This document shows, one piece after another, positions 1 to 12,700 of a stretch of DNA of 64,000 nt (position 1 is the first letter of the stretch; the number at the start of each line of letters is the position of its first letter). A program made the translations under genes and the position numbers. The DNA is from Panagrolaimus kolymaensis (taxonomy: Eukaryota; Nematoda; Chromadorea; Rhabditida; Panagrolaimidae), in contig JAJQJQ010000003.1 of assembly GCA_028622995.1 (NCBI GenBank), positions 496,001-560,000 on the forward strand, read 5' to 3'. A model generated the notes under the pieces. It searched no databases. It was not told the origin of the DNA and saw only the letters and a program-made list of their open reading frames with translations.

Positions 1-687
1 AAAATAGAATTTTTAAAAAGAAGATTTTGTATTTTTACCTTTTTAAGCAGGGTTTTTTAGAGTTCGGCAAAGTTTGAATTTATTTTTTAGTTAAAAATAT
101 CGACAATATTTCCCGCTAAAAAACTTCTTAAAATTGTCAAGATTTTTGTAAAGGAAAAGAATCGGTTACTAAAGCACCATCGTATCTTCTTTTTTTAGAA
201 GAATCAAAAATAAATATAATTATAAAATAAGCAGCACAATAAAACATTTAATATTGATAGAACTTTACTTTAATAAATCATGAAAGATGTAAATCCAAAA
301 AAAAGAAAATAAATATTCAATTTATTTTTTCTCAATATTAAAGCTTGAATTAAAGGCCGTGGTCGGCTAAATGCATTTTTTCCTATGTTTCCGTTAACTC
401 TATTTTTACTGTAAGCCGCCATGATTAAAATGCCAGTAATTTTATAGTGAAGTGCATTTTTCATCTTTAAAGTATGCCACACCTTGTTTTGGAAATGCTT
501 TTATATAATACTTTTTAAAATAGCTTATCACACACGCTTTTTTTGTTGAAGAAAATGTTTAAATTTCATTCACTGCTTTTCAAGCATTTTTGATCATTTA
601 ATTCTAAAAATTTATTTGTTGTTAAAATATAAATTTTTTTGAAATTCCAAACCAGCGTCAATGGTGTGAAAAAAAAAGTATACAAAA
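1..687. other. Non-coding flank, no gene seen
   Basis: A+T-rich DNA with no ORF that has both a credible start and coding-like composition. It is the 5' flank of the CUB-like gene beginning at 688; I see no RNA gene or clear repeat in it. Confidence 0.6.
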
Positions 688-3600
688 ATGTTTTTTATTT
701 ATAATTTTTTATCATTCATTATTTTAACACAACAAATGTTATTATTTACGAATTCGGAGGATGTGAAATGTCTTGATCAGCCACAGTTCGCGCTTAATAT
801 TACAAATATAATTTTGACCCAAGCGAAGCCAAAATATAGTACAGTTCTTCGTGATATTGAAAAAAACAATGGGATTAATATCTGTGTTCCAAACATTGCT
901 GAAAATGTTACATTAGAATTATATTTTCCACTCACCACAAATCTAGAAAAATACTTCTTATATGATGGAGATGATAATTTATTAGGATCGTAAGTTCATA
1001 AATTATTAGCAGTAAATTATTTAAATTTTAAATCCAACATTTTTTGAAAGCAATCCATTGAAATAATCCTATCTAAAGATTTTGATTTTTTTATAGACTC
1101 AATGAAATAACAAATTATACAAATAAAGGAGGTTTTGGTATTATTGTTTCCAAATCGGGATGTTTTACAATTTCAAATATTGGTGATAAATTGCAATTTA
1201 ATGTTATTTTATTTCGATGGAAAGAAGCCCAAATAATAAATTGTTTTTATGAAAATATTTTGGTGATAGATAATGAAAATACAAATCAAGGTTGTTCAAA
1301 AAAAAACATTTGACATTTTAAAAAAATTCGTTTGCTTCATGGTTGAAGTGATCGCTTTAATTCCATAAATGTGCAGATTTCAACCTCTCTTTTTTGGCTG
1401 GTCCTTTTTTTGATTATTCAAAAAACCATTTTAAAATTAATAATAAAGGAGGGCCAGAGTTCATGACAAAAAAACCCGAAATTTGTTGAAATTAAGTCAA
1501 AACACCAATTTGGCCCAAAAAATAGTCTTTCATTCTTAGTACTTCTTTTTTTTTTGTTGAACAACATTGATTATGATTTATTTAGTTGGCTCGAATACTG
1601 CAGCTGCTGATGGAGATTGTGAAACAATCATTTTAGCGTTTCCTAATATTCTAGGAATTTATTTTACGCAGTCCTCGCCATCTTCATATCATTTGTGTAC
1701 CTTTAAAAGTACACTAAATAATAAAATTTTTATCAAACTAAAGTAGGGTTAAATAATCAATAGCTCATTATTTCTTTTCTTTTTTTAGCGACAATGATGT
1801 TAATTATGATGATTATAGAATTTATTCTCCAGCGATATCTGTTATAATACCTAAATTAACCGCTATCAACTTAATGTTTAAAGCTGATAATGGATCAGTT
1901 ATAGATATGCACGAATATTTGGGTATCGTAAATTCACCAAGTTATAGTGGTATAAGAGGAAGTTCATCATCACCTCAACCTTTATATTCATTTAAATGGA
2001 TGATTCATATTGATACCTTTTATTTATTATTTGATGTGGAAAAAGTGCATGGAAAAGTAGTTATTTCAAGTGATTTGAATGGAAATTACACGTAAATCTT
2101 TCTTTTCTTTTATTAATACTTATGCCTTGGGTAATTATTTTCATTTAGCCTAACCTCGGCAGATAATGGAAATCAAATACTAATAAATGGTACAAACATT
2201 ATGATATACGGCCCAGATGATGATACAAGTTATTTTCTTCTTAAATACACAGTATATTTGTTTCGACCACTTTTGACAACAAAAACGCCCACCACCGTAC
2301 CTACTATTTCGACATCTATGCATACCACACAAACTATCCAAATGGCTCCTACAACATCTTCATTAAACCCTAATCCAACAAATTATTGGAATATACCATC
2401 GTCAAATATTTCAAAAGTAATACTCAATGTAACATCACCACGATATGTTTTTAGTCTAAACGATATTCCTATAAATAATGCAAGAGTTATTTATATCCCA
2501 TCTAACGAAACTTTAACAATAATTTTTCCTACAAATAAAACAGAAAATTTCATTTTATTTGATGGCTATGACTTCACTGATGAGATAGGACCGTAAGTAA
2601 TAAATTAAAAGACTTATTTATAAGATTAGTAAGGAAATAATCTTTATAGCCCGAATTTTGGGCTTAATTTATGTTTTCCATATTAAAAATTTTTTTTATA
2701 GATTAAATTCAATTGCTCCAGCATCATGTAACTCTAGCATTTGTTTTATTTTTTCTAAATCTGGCTGTTTTACACTTTTAAATACAGGTGATATCACAGA
2801 ATATAATATTGTGGTGTTCCAGTGGCAACAAATTGTTTCAAAACATTGCCCTTCTATGAATGCTTTGTTGTTGGTTCATCCAACAAAACATTATTTTAGA
2901 AACCTTACAGCAAGCGCTGATGGCGATTGCCAAGTAATTGTAATGGCAGTACCATCAAATAATCCGTCAATTAAAGTTGTTCAATATATTACCGGTAGCA
3001 CCAATGAGAATTATACTTTTAAAAGTGCACTGAATGGCAAAATATATTTCAAAACCAAGTATGAAGATTTTTAAAATGATTAACTTGGGTATTAAAAATT
3101 ATTTTAGTAGCGAAGAATGGATGGATATGATAATCCAGACACCTGCTTTAATTATAAATATTCCTGCATCCTCTTATTTGTATATTGATATTGATGATGG
3201 CGGTTTGTCAACCATAATTTCATTAGACGACCCTGATACGAAAGGGGTATTAATTTCGCCAAGTTATAGTGGAATGAAATTATCAAATTTTTCTCAACCA
3301 ATATACACAATTGTCAACAAACTTTTTCAATTTGACGTAATTTTTTAAATGAAAGAGTAAAATTAATTTTAACTTTATATTTCCAGAATACAAGCTATAT
3401 AACTTTTTATCCCCGTTTTATTAATGGAAACGAAATTGTAACTATACTCAATGACGATAAAAATGGAAAAAATTATACGTAAGGATGCATATAAAGCAAA
3501 TAATACTTTTTTTACAGTTTAAATAATTTTTTTACATTTTTATTATTTAATTACAGATTTGCTTCATCTTCGATTGGAAAAAGCTATAATTTGCCAGGTA

Positions 3601-3839
3601 TGAATCTGAAAGTTTTTTACACTGAAAGCAACCCACTTATTGATTCATTCCTAATTGAGTATAATTTTAATTGGGGGCAGTTGCCATCAACAAAAATTCC
3701 AGATCATACCACAACAACTTTAAATACAACCGTTTCAACTCCATTAGTATACGGAGGTGTATCGGAGAACAATAAGTTTTCTGCTCATTTTGTTTTCTTA
3801 CAACTTTTTGTATCTTTAAATATTATTTATGTAGACTAA
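688..3839 (+). CDS. CUB-like secreted or GPI-anchored protein, two modules
   Basis: Nine exons: 688-989, 1097-1290, 1586-1742, 1789-2091, 2149-2592, 2702-3058, 3108-3336, 3387-3478, 3557-3839, giving 786 aa with all phases agreeing. The N-terminus is hydrophobic, like a signal peptide. Two internally similar modules follow, about residues 25-345 and 395-740: SKSGCFT, ADGDC and SPSYSG occur in each in the same order, as expected of tandem nematode CUB-like domains. A Thr-rich linker at about 360-395 separates them and a second Thr-rich stretch precedes a hydrophobic C-terminal tail ending at the stop, which resembles a GPI-attachment signal. Many N-x-S/T sites are present. AATAAA overlaps the stop. 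Nematode CUB-like proteins are often intestinal and infection-induced; that role is inferred from family only. The gene is convergent with the similar gene ending at 4298. Confidence 0.8.
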
Positions 3840-4297
3840 TAAAGATAAAAATAAATTTTTTTATGTATGTATTAAAAAAAAAATAAACCAGATAAAATGA
3901 AAACAAAAAAATGTGTTTTTGCCAAATAAAAATATCATAAAAATTTAAATCCTCTTTACCAAAGAAAGAAAATGGATTTAATTTTAACATTTTTTTATAG
4001 CGTCTATTTCGGCGTAACTTCATTAACCAATGGTTTCCAAAAGAAATATAGCACCTGTTTCAATTGTCCAAGAATTGCTGAATTGGAAAATAATAGAAAT
4101 ATTTTCATAACGAAAAGTTTTAGAATCTCCTTCTTTTTTTATACTAAAATTATATAATAAAAATAATGCAATTAGTTTTGTTATTTTTTAAATACGCATT
4201 TTTACATATTCTCTTTTTTTTTGCCATGCGATCGTAAAATTGTCGAGGCTTTTGTAACCTTTTAATTTTAAAGAAAAAACAAAAACTTAAAAGCTTA
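3840..4297. other. Convergent intergenic spacer
   Basis: Short A+T-rich spacer between the 3' ends of the two convergent CUB-like genes. It starts with an AATAAA for the upstream gene; nothing else was recognised. Confidence 0.6.
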
Positions 4298-7200
4298 CTA
4301 AAAATATTTGTCATCATTAATTTGAATGTAAACATCGCCAAAATTAGATACATTATAACTTAAAGCGGTAATCCTTAATGGAATATTACCAATTGAATAA
4401 ATAATATTAAAAAAGGGAAGCATATCGCGACAATGTGCTTTAACTATTCCATAGCACTGAGTAGAAAAAATAGAAAAATATGGATGATTTGTAATTGAAA
4501 TGGGTTTTATTGAATTATAAGCTTGCGGTGAAACTTCATTTATTTCCAATAACAATGCTGAATTTTTTGGTACAGTGATAGTATAAACTCTGCTAAATAA
4601 ATAAATATCTTTCCAAAATTTAGCGCTTGTTGAACTGAAACTCGTGATTAATTAGGAAAGCAAACAAAAAAAATAATATTAAACTTGAATTCAAAAAATA
4701 AATTTTCTTGATTTCTTCCAATATATATTTTTACGTTTTCTGTAACCGCAGTGGTCCATATTTTTGATACAATATATTGAAGTTTATCCTTTTCTTTCAA
4801 TAAAATTATAATAGTGCAATGTTGTTCAGAATTGGCTATTTCCGAAACAATGTTTTTTTCGTTATCCATAACAAACACATTTTGTTTGAAAAAGCACCCG
4901 ATTTGAGACTCTATCAAAAATTATATGAGTTATTTAAAAACGAGCCATAATTTATAATCTATCTACCTGATATTTGAACGGATACTAACGGTAATATATT
5001 ATTAGCAGATCCATATATATCTGGATTTGTATATATCACTATCTTGTTATTTTTGATGACACAATTATTAATATCAGGATAAATAAAACTATATTATAAC
5101 TTTTTTTGTTTGCGTTGTTAAAAGTAATTAAATATTCTTACCAAGTTTTTTCTGATAATCGTAATGATAAACTCACGTTATTATAAATATATACGCTATT
5201 CTCATACGTATCACTTTTATACATATCAAATATTTTATTTTCTTCTTCCTAAAAATGACTCTATCGAAAGTCAAAAAAAAATGGAAAAGAATTATCGGAT
5301 TTTCTTTTTTTCTTTATCGGAGAATTAAGAATTTTTTTTAATTTCTATTTCTTTATAAAAGAGATTCTAATCCTACCCAGTAATTTTAATTGTGCGTCAT
5401 TTCGTCCGTGTCATTTTATTTTGCATTTACGCAAGCAATAATAAAAAAATTTGCAAAAATGTGAATGAAAGCACCAAGAAGGAAGCTTTCATTTGCATTG
5501 CATGAAAATGAAGAAGTAATGAGCGGTGGTTAACTTTGAGCCGCATTAAATAATTAGGGATCTTTGAAAATTGTTTTATCGGATCCAAATTCAGAGAATG
5601 ATGAGGAATCATTAGCAATTGATGTGTATGCTATGTGAATTATTAGGGGCAATTTAGACATTTTTAGAGGACTTTAAAAAAGTAAATTAACTTGGGATGT
5701 TGAGCAGAGCTGTCGAATGTTCGAAAATCTTCGAATCGAATTTCGAAGCTTCGATTCGAATTCGAATTTTTTCGAATCGATTTTCGAATCGAAGCTTCGA
5801 AATTCGAAACTTTCGAATTCGAACTTCGAAGGTTCGAAATTTGTTCGAATTTCGAATCGAATCAAATTTTCCAACATTAAAATTTTGTTTATAATTAAAG
5901 GGGAAAGCTCTGGAAAGTATTTTTTAGTAGTATTTAGCCCATATTAATCAGTTTTAGACCATTTAAAGACTAAAAACCGTCCAAAATTAAAAAAAAAATC
6001 GAAAATTTGATTTTCGAATTTCGAAGCTTCGATTCGAATTCGAAAATCTTCGAATCGAATTTCGAAGATTCGATTCGAAATTCGAAACTTTCGAAGTTCG
6101 ATTCGTTCGAAGCTTCGAAATTCGAAATTCGATTCGAAATTCGGTTCGAAATTCGGTTCGAAATTCGAAATTCGACAGCTCTGATGTTGAGGAGATGGCG
6201 ATGCTAACTTTCAAAGTAAGGATCAAATAATTAATGGCTCTTAATAATTTGCATTAAACAAGCTTCCTGGCGGGCTGAAGGCCCGCGTAGCGTCTAGTTA
6301 TTTGATAAAAAGTCATGCTCAGTTAAAATAAAAAATAAAAATTCGAATTTTTGTTTCTGAAGATATGTCTTACCAGTTTGTCATCTGATATTTCGATAAG
6401 AATCATACTCTCTGTTACAGTATCCACAATGTAATAAGGATTTTTAAGGGTTAATGTAATGTGTGCATCAACTGGTGGAACTATAGCAACAACAAAAAAA
6501 TTAAAAAACTGAACGAGAAAACAAAATTATGATGGAGATAAGATCCAATTAATCTTCTTTCTTTTTTTAAAATGCTAATGCTTTGGAACTTACCATTAAA
6601 CGGGGAAGCTTTAAACATCAAAGTTTTTATAAATAAATCCCTTTGTGAAGAAACTTCAAAAATATTTTTGTTAGATGATTTCAAAGGCGCAAAAAACAGT
6701 GGTATTTTATTCATAATATTTAGATCGATTTCCGAAACGATTTGGTCATTAGAATTGATTTTGAAAATGTCTGAAAATTCTGATAACTCATCTATAAATC
6801 GATTGAACCTACTTGCTATTCAATATAATATTTTTAAAACGCACCTTCTGAAGCCAGTGTACCAGCAGAAATTGTAAAGCCAATGTCACTTGCGTTAGGG
6901 CATGGTAGGATCTGGAAAAAATGTAAACTTTGAATAATTTGTCCTTATTTAAAAAAAGGAAAATTAAAGCCCTTTGACTAATAAGTATTATAAAACATAC
7001 GGTATAATTACAATAGAAATTTCCACAATAAATCGCAGAAATATGTTGATTCACAAAATAATATTGAGAATCGCAAGGTATTTCAAAATCTATGCAACCA
7101 CAAGCTAAAATAATTAAATAAATGTTAGTTCCTTTATTATATAATTCCGCCCTTATTTTGGGGGTTCGTTGTTATTTAAATTATTAAACAAAAAAATTCA

Positions 7201-8422
7201 TTACATATTTTTCGAAAAGTTATGCTAAATCCATATGCTTCTACGCTTCCATCGCTAATAAATTCCCATGAAACATTTTTTGCTGAACCATTTTTATAAG
7301 ACTCCATAAATTGAGGAATTGTTTTATCAAAATTACCCATTTCATCATAATATCCGATAGTATCCACATTTGTCTCAAGTATACCACCCGTTGTTATCAA
7401 AAGATATATAGTATCTGATGGGATAAATAAATTGAAAACACATTTAACATTATTTTGGTAACCTCTATTTAAATTATCGACATTAGACCAAACAATGATA
7501 GGGTCATTTTTTTGAACACTACAATTTCCATCTCGTACTGGCATCTCTTTCTTTAAAATAGTAACATAAGCTTGAAATTCTATTGGAACTTTCCATTCGG
7601 TTGAACTTTTCGATAAATAAATTTGAATATGATTGTCAAGATTGTAATAAGGAGTATAAGTTTTTAAACCTCTTTCCCTTAAAATTAATGATAAAAGTAA
7701 AAAAGTTTTTGTTTGCTCTAACATACGTAACAATAAGATTAGTTCTGTTTGTAACCGTTAAAATCGTTGAAGTGGAAACATTAAATACTTCAATAACAAT
7801 TTTAAATCCATATCCTTCTGGTCCTGAAAATCTCCATTTGCATGGATGTGTCCTAATTTCGTTTTCCTCATAACTTGATCGAATATGCACAACTTGGGTT
7901 TCATCCATAAGGGCTAAAGGTTCAATGCCGCTTATTGATTCCAAAGGGCAATCATCACCCCAATCTTCAAATACTATAAATCCTCTTTGAGCTATCAAAT
8001 TTATACCTAAGGTATTATTGTTGTTGATAGAATAGGATACATTTTGATATACAAAAAAGGAAGTGTAATAGCATGTGGGAACCTCGTTACAGATCATGGA
8101 AGTATAAACAACAATCATTCGGCTTTTATTAAGTAAGTCCTAAAAAATATTTTTTGCTTGATTTATTATTGGAAAGTAAAAAATGAATGCATAAATATAT
8201 TTATGCACAAAGATTTTAATTTCATACCGTATTATTTTCATTTAATAAAAACTTCAAGTTGCAAGTTCCATATTCGTCACCAGAAATTAATTCTGGATAA
8301 TTAGGCGTTTCAAAGAATGCAATTTCATCCGTGTTTAATAAAATTGTTGTATCGTTTGTACAAATGTAATTGGCTTGTAAAGTCAAAAATAAATAAAATA
8401 AAATTAATATTTTAGCTAACAT
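4298..8422 (-). CDS. CUB-domain secreted protein, convergent relative
   Basis: Eleven exons on the minus strand: 8422-8228, 8139-7727, 7677-7205, 7104-7001, 6911-6845, 6815-6594, 6480-6374, 5248-5142, 5088-4967, 4910-4685, 4634-4298, giving 790 aa, in frame throughout. The first exon encodes a signal peptide (MLAKILILFYLFLTLQA) followed by a classical CUB start (TPNYPE, then C). Further CUB-like blocks with paired Cys follow, including THPCKWRF at about residue 150 and DGNCSV at about residue 250. The seventh intron (6373-5249) is about 1.1 kb, far longer than the others, and contains two mobile-element signatures. Because of that intron the 3' exons could belong to a separate gene, but the phase match at the junction and a final length close to the neighbouring paralogue favour one gene. 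The donor at 4684 (GTTTAA) is weak. Confidence 0.65.
5697..6191. mobile_element. Non-autonomous hAT-like element (MITE)
   Basis: The element spans 5705-6183. Its ends are perfect 13-bp terminal inverted repeats: CAGAGCTGTCGAA at 5705-5717 and TTCGACAGCTCTG at 6171-6183. It is flanked by an exact 8-bp direct repeat ATGTTGAG at 5697-5704 and 6184-6191. An 8-bp duplication fitting nTnnnnAn and TIRs beginning CAGAG are diagnostic of the hAT superfamily. The 479-bp interior has no transposase; both arms are dense arrays of TTCGAA and ATTCGAA words that can fold on themselves, separated by about 140 bp of unique A+T-rich sequence. It sits in the long intron of the minus-strand CUB gene, so it would be removed by splicing. 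Confidence 0.88.
6262..6298 (+). mobile_element. Helitron-like 3' terminus
   Basis: GCGGGC at 6270-6275 and GCCCGC at 6281-6286 form a perfect 6-bp G+C stem with a 5-nt loop, followed 7 nt later by CTAG (6294-6297) and a T. A short G+C hairpin just upstream of CTRR, inserted before a host T, is the hallmark of Helitron 3' ends. I could not locate a matching 5' TC end, so the element extent is unknown; this may be only a terminal remnant. Confidence 0.5.
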
Positions 8423-9769
8423 TTAAAGAAAATTGGTAAAAAAATATAGTTTGCTTTAAAAAGAAGGTGATTTTTTGAATGAATAGACGACAGCTTAAAA
8501 AATGTCTTTTTTTTGTTGATTGAAAATGTTTTAAAATTAAGCTGCTAATGTAGCCTTAAAAATTTCAAATTTTTTGAAAATTTCACCTTCGACCAATGAT
8601 CATCATAGAAAAGTAAAAGGTGTGGTAAATATCATCGATATTTAAAAAGCGTAAAAATTTAATAATCTTTTAAGAGCTTTAACACATTTCAGTATTTTAA
8701 AACTAAAATCATTTAATGAAAAATGTTTTGTTCGAGGGAACGATAATATTTAAAAAATTTTTGTTATTGTTGCTTATAATTTTTTTTATAGAAGGAAAAA
8801 TAATTTAAATTAATAAAGGCTTTTTTTTTTTTACAATGATGTTAACCCATAAAATCGAAATAAAATTTGTGTTTTAGTTTTATTGTTTTTTTCGGTACAA
8901 ATTTTTAACTGAATTTTTTTGAAGATCTTTCCATAAAAAATTCAATATAAAAATATTTTTACCATTATTTTTATTTAAAAAAGTTTAATGATTAATCATC
9001 AAATTACATTTTTTTTATAACCTTTGTTACTTTTAATTAAATTTTTATATTTGCTTTATTTAATATATTAATTTACAGCATGTTCCAAGAATTTATTACC
9101 TTCTCTCATTTGGCACAAATTATTGTCGCTTAACTACAAACAAAAAAAATAATTTGCGCAGAAAAGGAAAAGAGATAGAGTGAAACTAAAGGTAATGGGT
9201 AAATGTATGTTTCTTTCGAATGATAGAGAAAGACAGACGACGGCCAAAATAAATGTTCACTCAGCTGACAAAAAAAAACGTGTACTTTTATTTTTCTATG
9301 GTAAAAACATTTTCTATGTGTGTACACTTTTTTTCAAACGTGAGAACAGCTTTTTATTTGAATGACTGGCGTACGTCAACCTTGCTGTCTGTCGTTGTAG
9401 TTGTTATGTTACTTTATTCATTTTTCTAAACACCAACTAACTAACTAACGAATATTTTTCTTTTCTTTTTGAGGTGACTGACGACTACGACTTACTGCCT
9501 GCCGCATATCATTGTCGCCGACGTTGTCGTCGGCTGGCGTTTCTATGTAACAAAAAAGTAACTAGGAACTAAACTGAAATATTTTTATTTTATGCGCATA
9601 CAAACAAGCACTCACACTTTCGACCAAAAAATTTATTTTTTTTATCTGTTTTTTTGTTTTTTTGTTTTAAAAAGAATAAAGAATTAATTATAAATTTTTT
9701 TTAATTCTCAAAGAACTTTGTTACATTTTTTCTTTATTCAATATTTCTGTATTCATTCCATTTTAAATT
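8423..9769. other. Divergent intergenic region
   Basis: Upstream of both the minus-strand CUB gene and the plus-strand nuclear receptor. The half nearest the receptor holds a GTGACTGACGACTACG stretch (about 9474-9489) and a GTCGCCGACGTTGTCGTCGG stretch (about 9513-9532), unusual G+C spikes that recur in other intergenic regions here. No gene was seen. Confidence 0.55.
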
Positions 9770-11535
9770 ATGAATCCCGATGATCAAAAGCTAATTTGCC
9801 GAGTTTGTAGTGATATTGTGAGTTTCAAAAAAAAGTTTTGCACTTTTTTTTAACTTTTCGATTTTTTTTTAGGCAGCGGGAAACCATTATTCTCAAATCG
9901 TATGCAATGGGTGCAAAGTATGTTTTTTTTACTTCTTCCAAAACGCAACATTTTTTTTTGACGCAACCAACCTGACCTTTCTTTTTTCTTTTCTAGGGAT
10001 TCTTTCGACGTAGTGTATGGAGTCGAAGACAATACTCTTGCCGCTTTGGTGGTGACTGCGTTGTTGTTAGAGGTATAAAAAAAACTTTTCCTTTTTGTCT
10101 CAAATAACAATGAAATTTTTTTAAGAGTGCAGAAATGTGTGTCGAAGTTGTCGATTAAAAAAATGCTTCGAAGTTGGCATGAATCCAGATGGTAATTAGC
10201 AAAAACAAAAAAAACAAAAAAAATTTAACGGAAAATTTTTTTAGCGGTTCAACATGAAAGAGATCGCAATTTTAGAGGAGGTTCTTCAACTTTTGATGAA
10301 CCCGGTAGCCCAGCAGCTCCTCAAGTTATTAGAGCTAAAAAATTATGTCGAACCATTGAAAGTCAAACTGACATGACTCTTAACCCCCGAAGTTCTTCAA
10401 ATGGTTGTCAAATGAGTAATGATCTTTCATACATCAAAAATGAACCAAGCGACGCTTTTGGAGTAAGCTTTCAGCGATTTTTGAACCACCAAAAAAAATA
10501 TCAAATTTTTAAGGATCTGCCATCACCATATTATTATGATGATCCAGATGAATCCATTCCATTTCATTTAGTAATGAATGAAAAAAGTGTTTGGGAAAAA
10601 CGGGATGCAATACCAATAATACCTCCACCATCTGAAAATAAAGCGGACATATCCTTTCAAGTTGCCTTTTTAAATCCTTCACTTGTATGTGATCGATATC
10701 GAATGGAATTTAAACCTAGTCAAATTTTAACTCCTGATCTCTTAATTAATGGTTGGAAAAGGCATTTCGTGTATTATGTAGATTGGATTAGAACTTTTGA
10801 TGAATTTCAACAGCTTTGCTTGCCAGACCAAGTATGCCTTGTTAAATTTTAGTTTTTGGAAAACGCAAATAATTTTTTTTAGTTAATTCTTGCTAGAAAC
10901 AGGTTAACCGATCATGGTTGGCTATCCCATAGTTATCACACGATGCTATCGGGAAGGAATGGAATTTGTTTTGCCAATGGCGGATTTCATCCATATGCCT
11001 CAGATTTTCAATGGCCTGAACGTGATAAAAGAATAGATGAATTTTATGAATCACAAACTAAAGCTACAGTGGATCATCTCATAGAACCTTTCAAATTTAT
11101 GAAAACTGATTATGCAGAATTTGTTATGCTTAAAGCGATTAATTTATTCCGAGAAGGTTTGTTTTTTTTTTCTTCATAACTTTGTTGCTGTTACTTCAAT
11201 TCGCATAGTTTTTCAGAACCAGGTCTAACCCCCGAAGGTTTGTACATTATCACAGAAGCCAGAAAAAAATATGTTCGAGTTTTATACAAATATTTACGTC
11301 AACACGCTAAAAACACAGATTTGGACCCAATGGAAAAGTTTACACAAATTCTGGCACTTTCAATGGTTCTTACTGTAAATAATCCAAGGATTTTTAGCCC
11401 AAAAAATTTATAAAATTTTAGGCGCTCAAATCAATGATGGATGATCGAGTCATTATGAATAGTTGCTTTTCTATCATTGAATTTGATGCTCTTATTTTGG
11501 ATGTTCACAATGGAGAATTACATTCAACCTCATAA
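9770..11535 (+). CDS. Nuclear hormone receptor (HNF4-like supplementary)
   Basis: Eight exons: 9770-9817, 9873-9917, 9997-10072, 10126-10191, 10245-10831, 10883-11156, 11217-11374, 11422-11535, giving 455 aa. The DNA-binding domain starts almost at the N-terminus. The first zinc finger uses C10, C13, C27 and C30; the second uses C46, C52, C62 and C65. The P-box reads CNGCKG, common in nematode supplementary receptors. The T-box side reads [20 protein letters not shown], very like HNF4's VQNERDR. A hinge of about 100 residues and a helical ligand-binding domain (about residues 190-455) follow. It should bind DNA in the nucleus and regulate transcription, probably with a lipid-like or no ligand; the target genes and the exact orthologue cannot be told from sequence alone. 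Start chosen because it is the only ATG shortly before the first finger. Confidence 0.88.
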
Positions 11536-11600
11536 AAAACATAAATATAAATATCTTTATTTTATTTAAAATTAAATTAAATTAATAAATTTCTTTCTTA

Positions 11601-12324
11601 TTAAGTATTTGGTGCACTAATACAAGAATCATAAAAATCTTGATATTCGGGGCAACCTAATAAATCCACTCCAATTAAATGATAAAAATATTCCATTGAA
11701 TCTCGGATACCGCGGAAAAAGGCCTCAACGATAGCTGGAGTACACTAAAAAATATATACGATCTTAATAAATATATGAAAAAGAAAAAAAATCATACGTT
11801 TTTAATGTTCGCAGTACAAATCGTTTCCACAGTTTGTATTAATCCAGGAGTTAAAAGTTGATCATTAACAAATTTTACAAGTTTAAGGACGATATTGCAT
11901 TTGATGCAATCACCAAATGTAACGTTCACAACATTTGAATTGTCTCCCAAATAGTATTCTTCTAAAAAATCAAATTTTTAGATAAACACAGACAGCGTCA
12001 AATTCACTTACCTCCTCCGTGTTCACAATGAGCTTTAAAATCATTTAATTCATCCATCCTTTCATTAGAAAAGGTTAAACCTTCCTCAGAAAAATCTTCA
12101 TACTCTTTCATTAATTTGCATAAAGGCAAATCATCGAGATCAGGGCAATCCCAACATGGAAGAGGTGAAGCCAAATTACACATAATGCAAAATGTATTTG
12201 GATGATCATCTTTTGAAAGTTTACCTATTTTTAAATCTTCAAAAGCTTTTTCATATTCTGGCTTTCGTCCATAAATGGTTACTGTGGCTGCGAATAAAAG
12301 TGTTAATAAAATAAAAAAACGCAT
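11601..12324 (-). CDS. Small secreted Cys-rich, saposin-like protein
   Basis: Three exons: 12324-12012, 11961-11798, 11744-11601, giving 206 aa. A clear signal peptide (MRFFILLTLLFAATVTIYG) is followed by an acidic region with clustered Cys (FCIMC, CWDC). The C-terminal half has a spacing of Cys and hydrophobic residues (DCIKC, then ICTANIKNC, LLGC, YDSC) that resembles a saposin B fold, but I cannot assign a named family. If saposin-like it would bind lipids or membranes outside the cell or in lysosomes. It lies 376 bp downstream of flp-13 on the same strand; no operon evidence beyond that proximity. Confidence 0.7.
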
Positions 12325-12700
12325 TTTTCAATCAATTTTTGAGCCAACAGGGCAACAAAAAAAAAACAGATCTTAATTATAAGCTATCCTTGTTCTTCTT
12401 CCTGTGTTGCATAAAAGCTTGCATGCATGGACAAATCAATCGAAAATTATTACTGATAACATATTTGAGCCATTCATTCGCACATCAAAAAAAATTTTCT
12501 CGTTAAAAATATGACATTTTTTTAAAAGAGAGTTACACACCAAATAAAAATAATACAATAAAAAGTTCACAAAAAAAGGACAAAAAAATGATTTAAATTA
12601 AAATTTAAAAAAAATGAAGCAACTAAGAATTTTTTCAAGAAAGCAACAATACAAAAAGAACTCTTTCAGACACAGTATTTTTTTGCGGGAAGGAGCCACT
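12325..12700. other. Spacer between flp-13 and secreted protein gene
   Basis: A+T-rich spacer of 376 bp holding the flp-13 3' flank and the upstream region of the next minus-strand gene. No additional feature was recognised. Confidence 0.5.

Noticed and set aside
5427..5618. Minus-strand ORF with a hydrophobic C-terminus, a possible last exon of the CUB gene
   Set aside because: The exon at 5248-5142 matches the phase of the preceding exon and leads to a consistent 790-aa model; this ORF has no good acceptor and its body is not CUB-like.
5705..6183. ORFs rich in SFEIRNFRIR-type repeats within the TTCGAA element
   Set aside because: They are by-products of the 6-bp repeat, open on both strands, with no protein-like composition.
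5705..6183. Heat-shock-element-like GAAGCTTC words in the transposon
   Set aside because: GAAnnTTC appears singly, but the third unit in the required 5-bp spacing is missing; the pattern follows from TTCGAA repetition.
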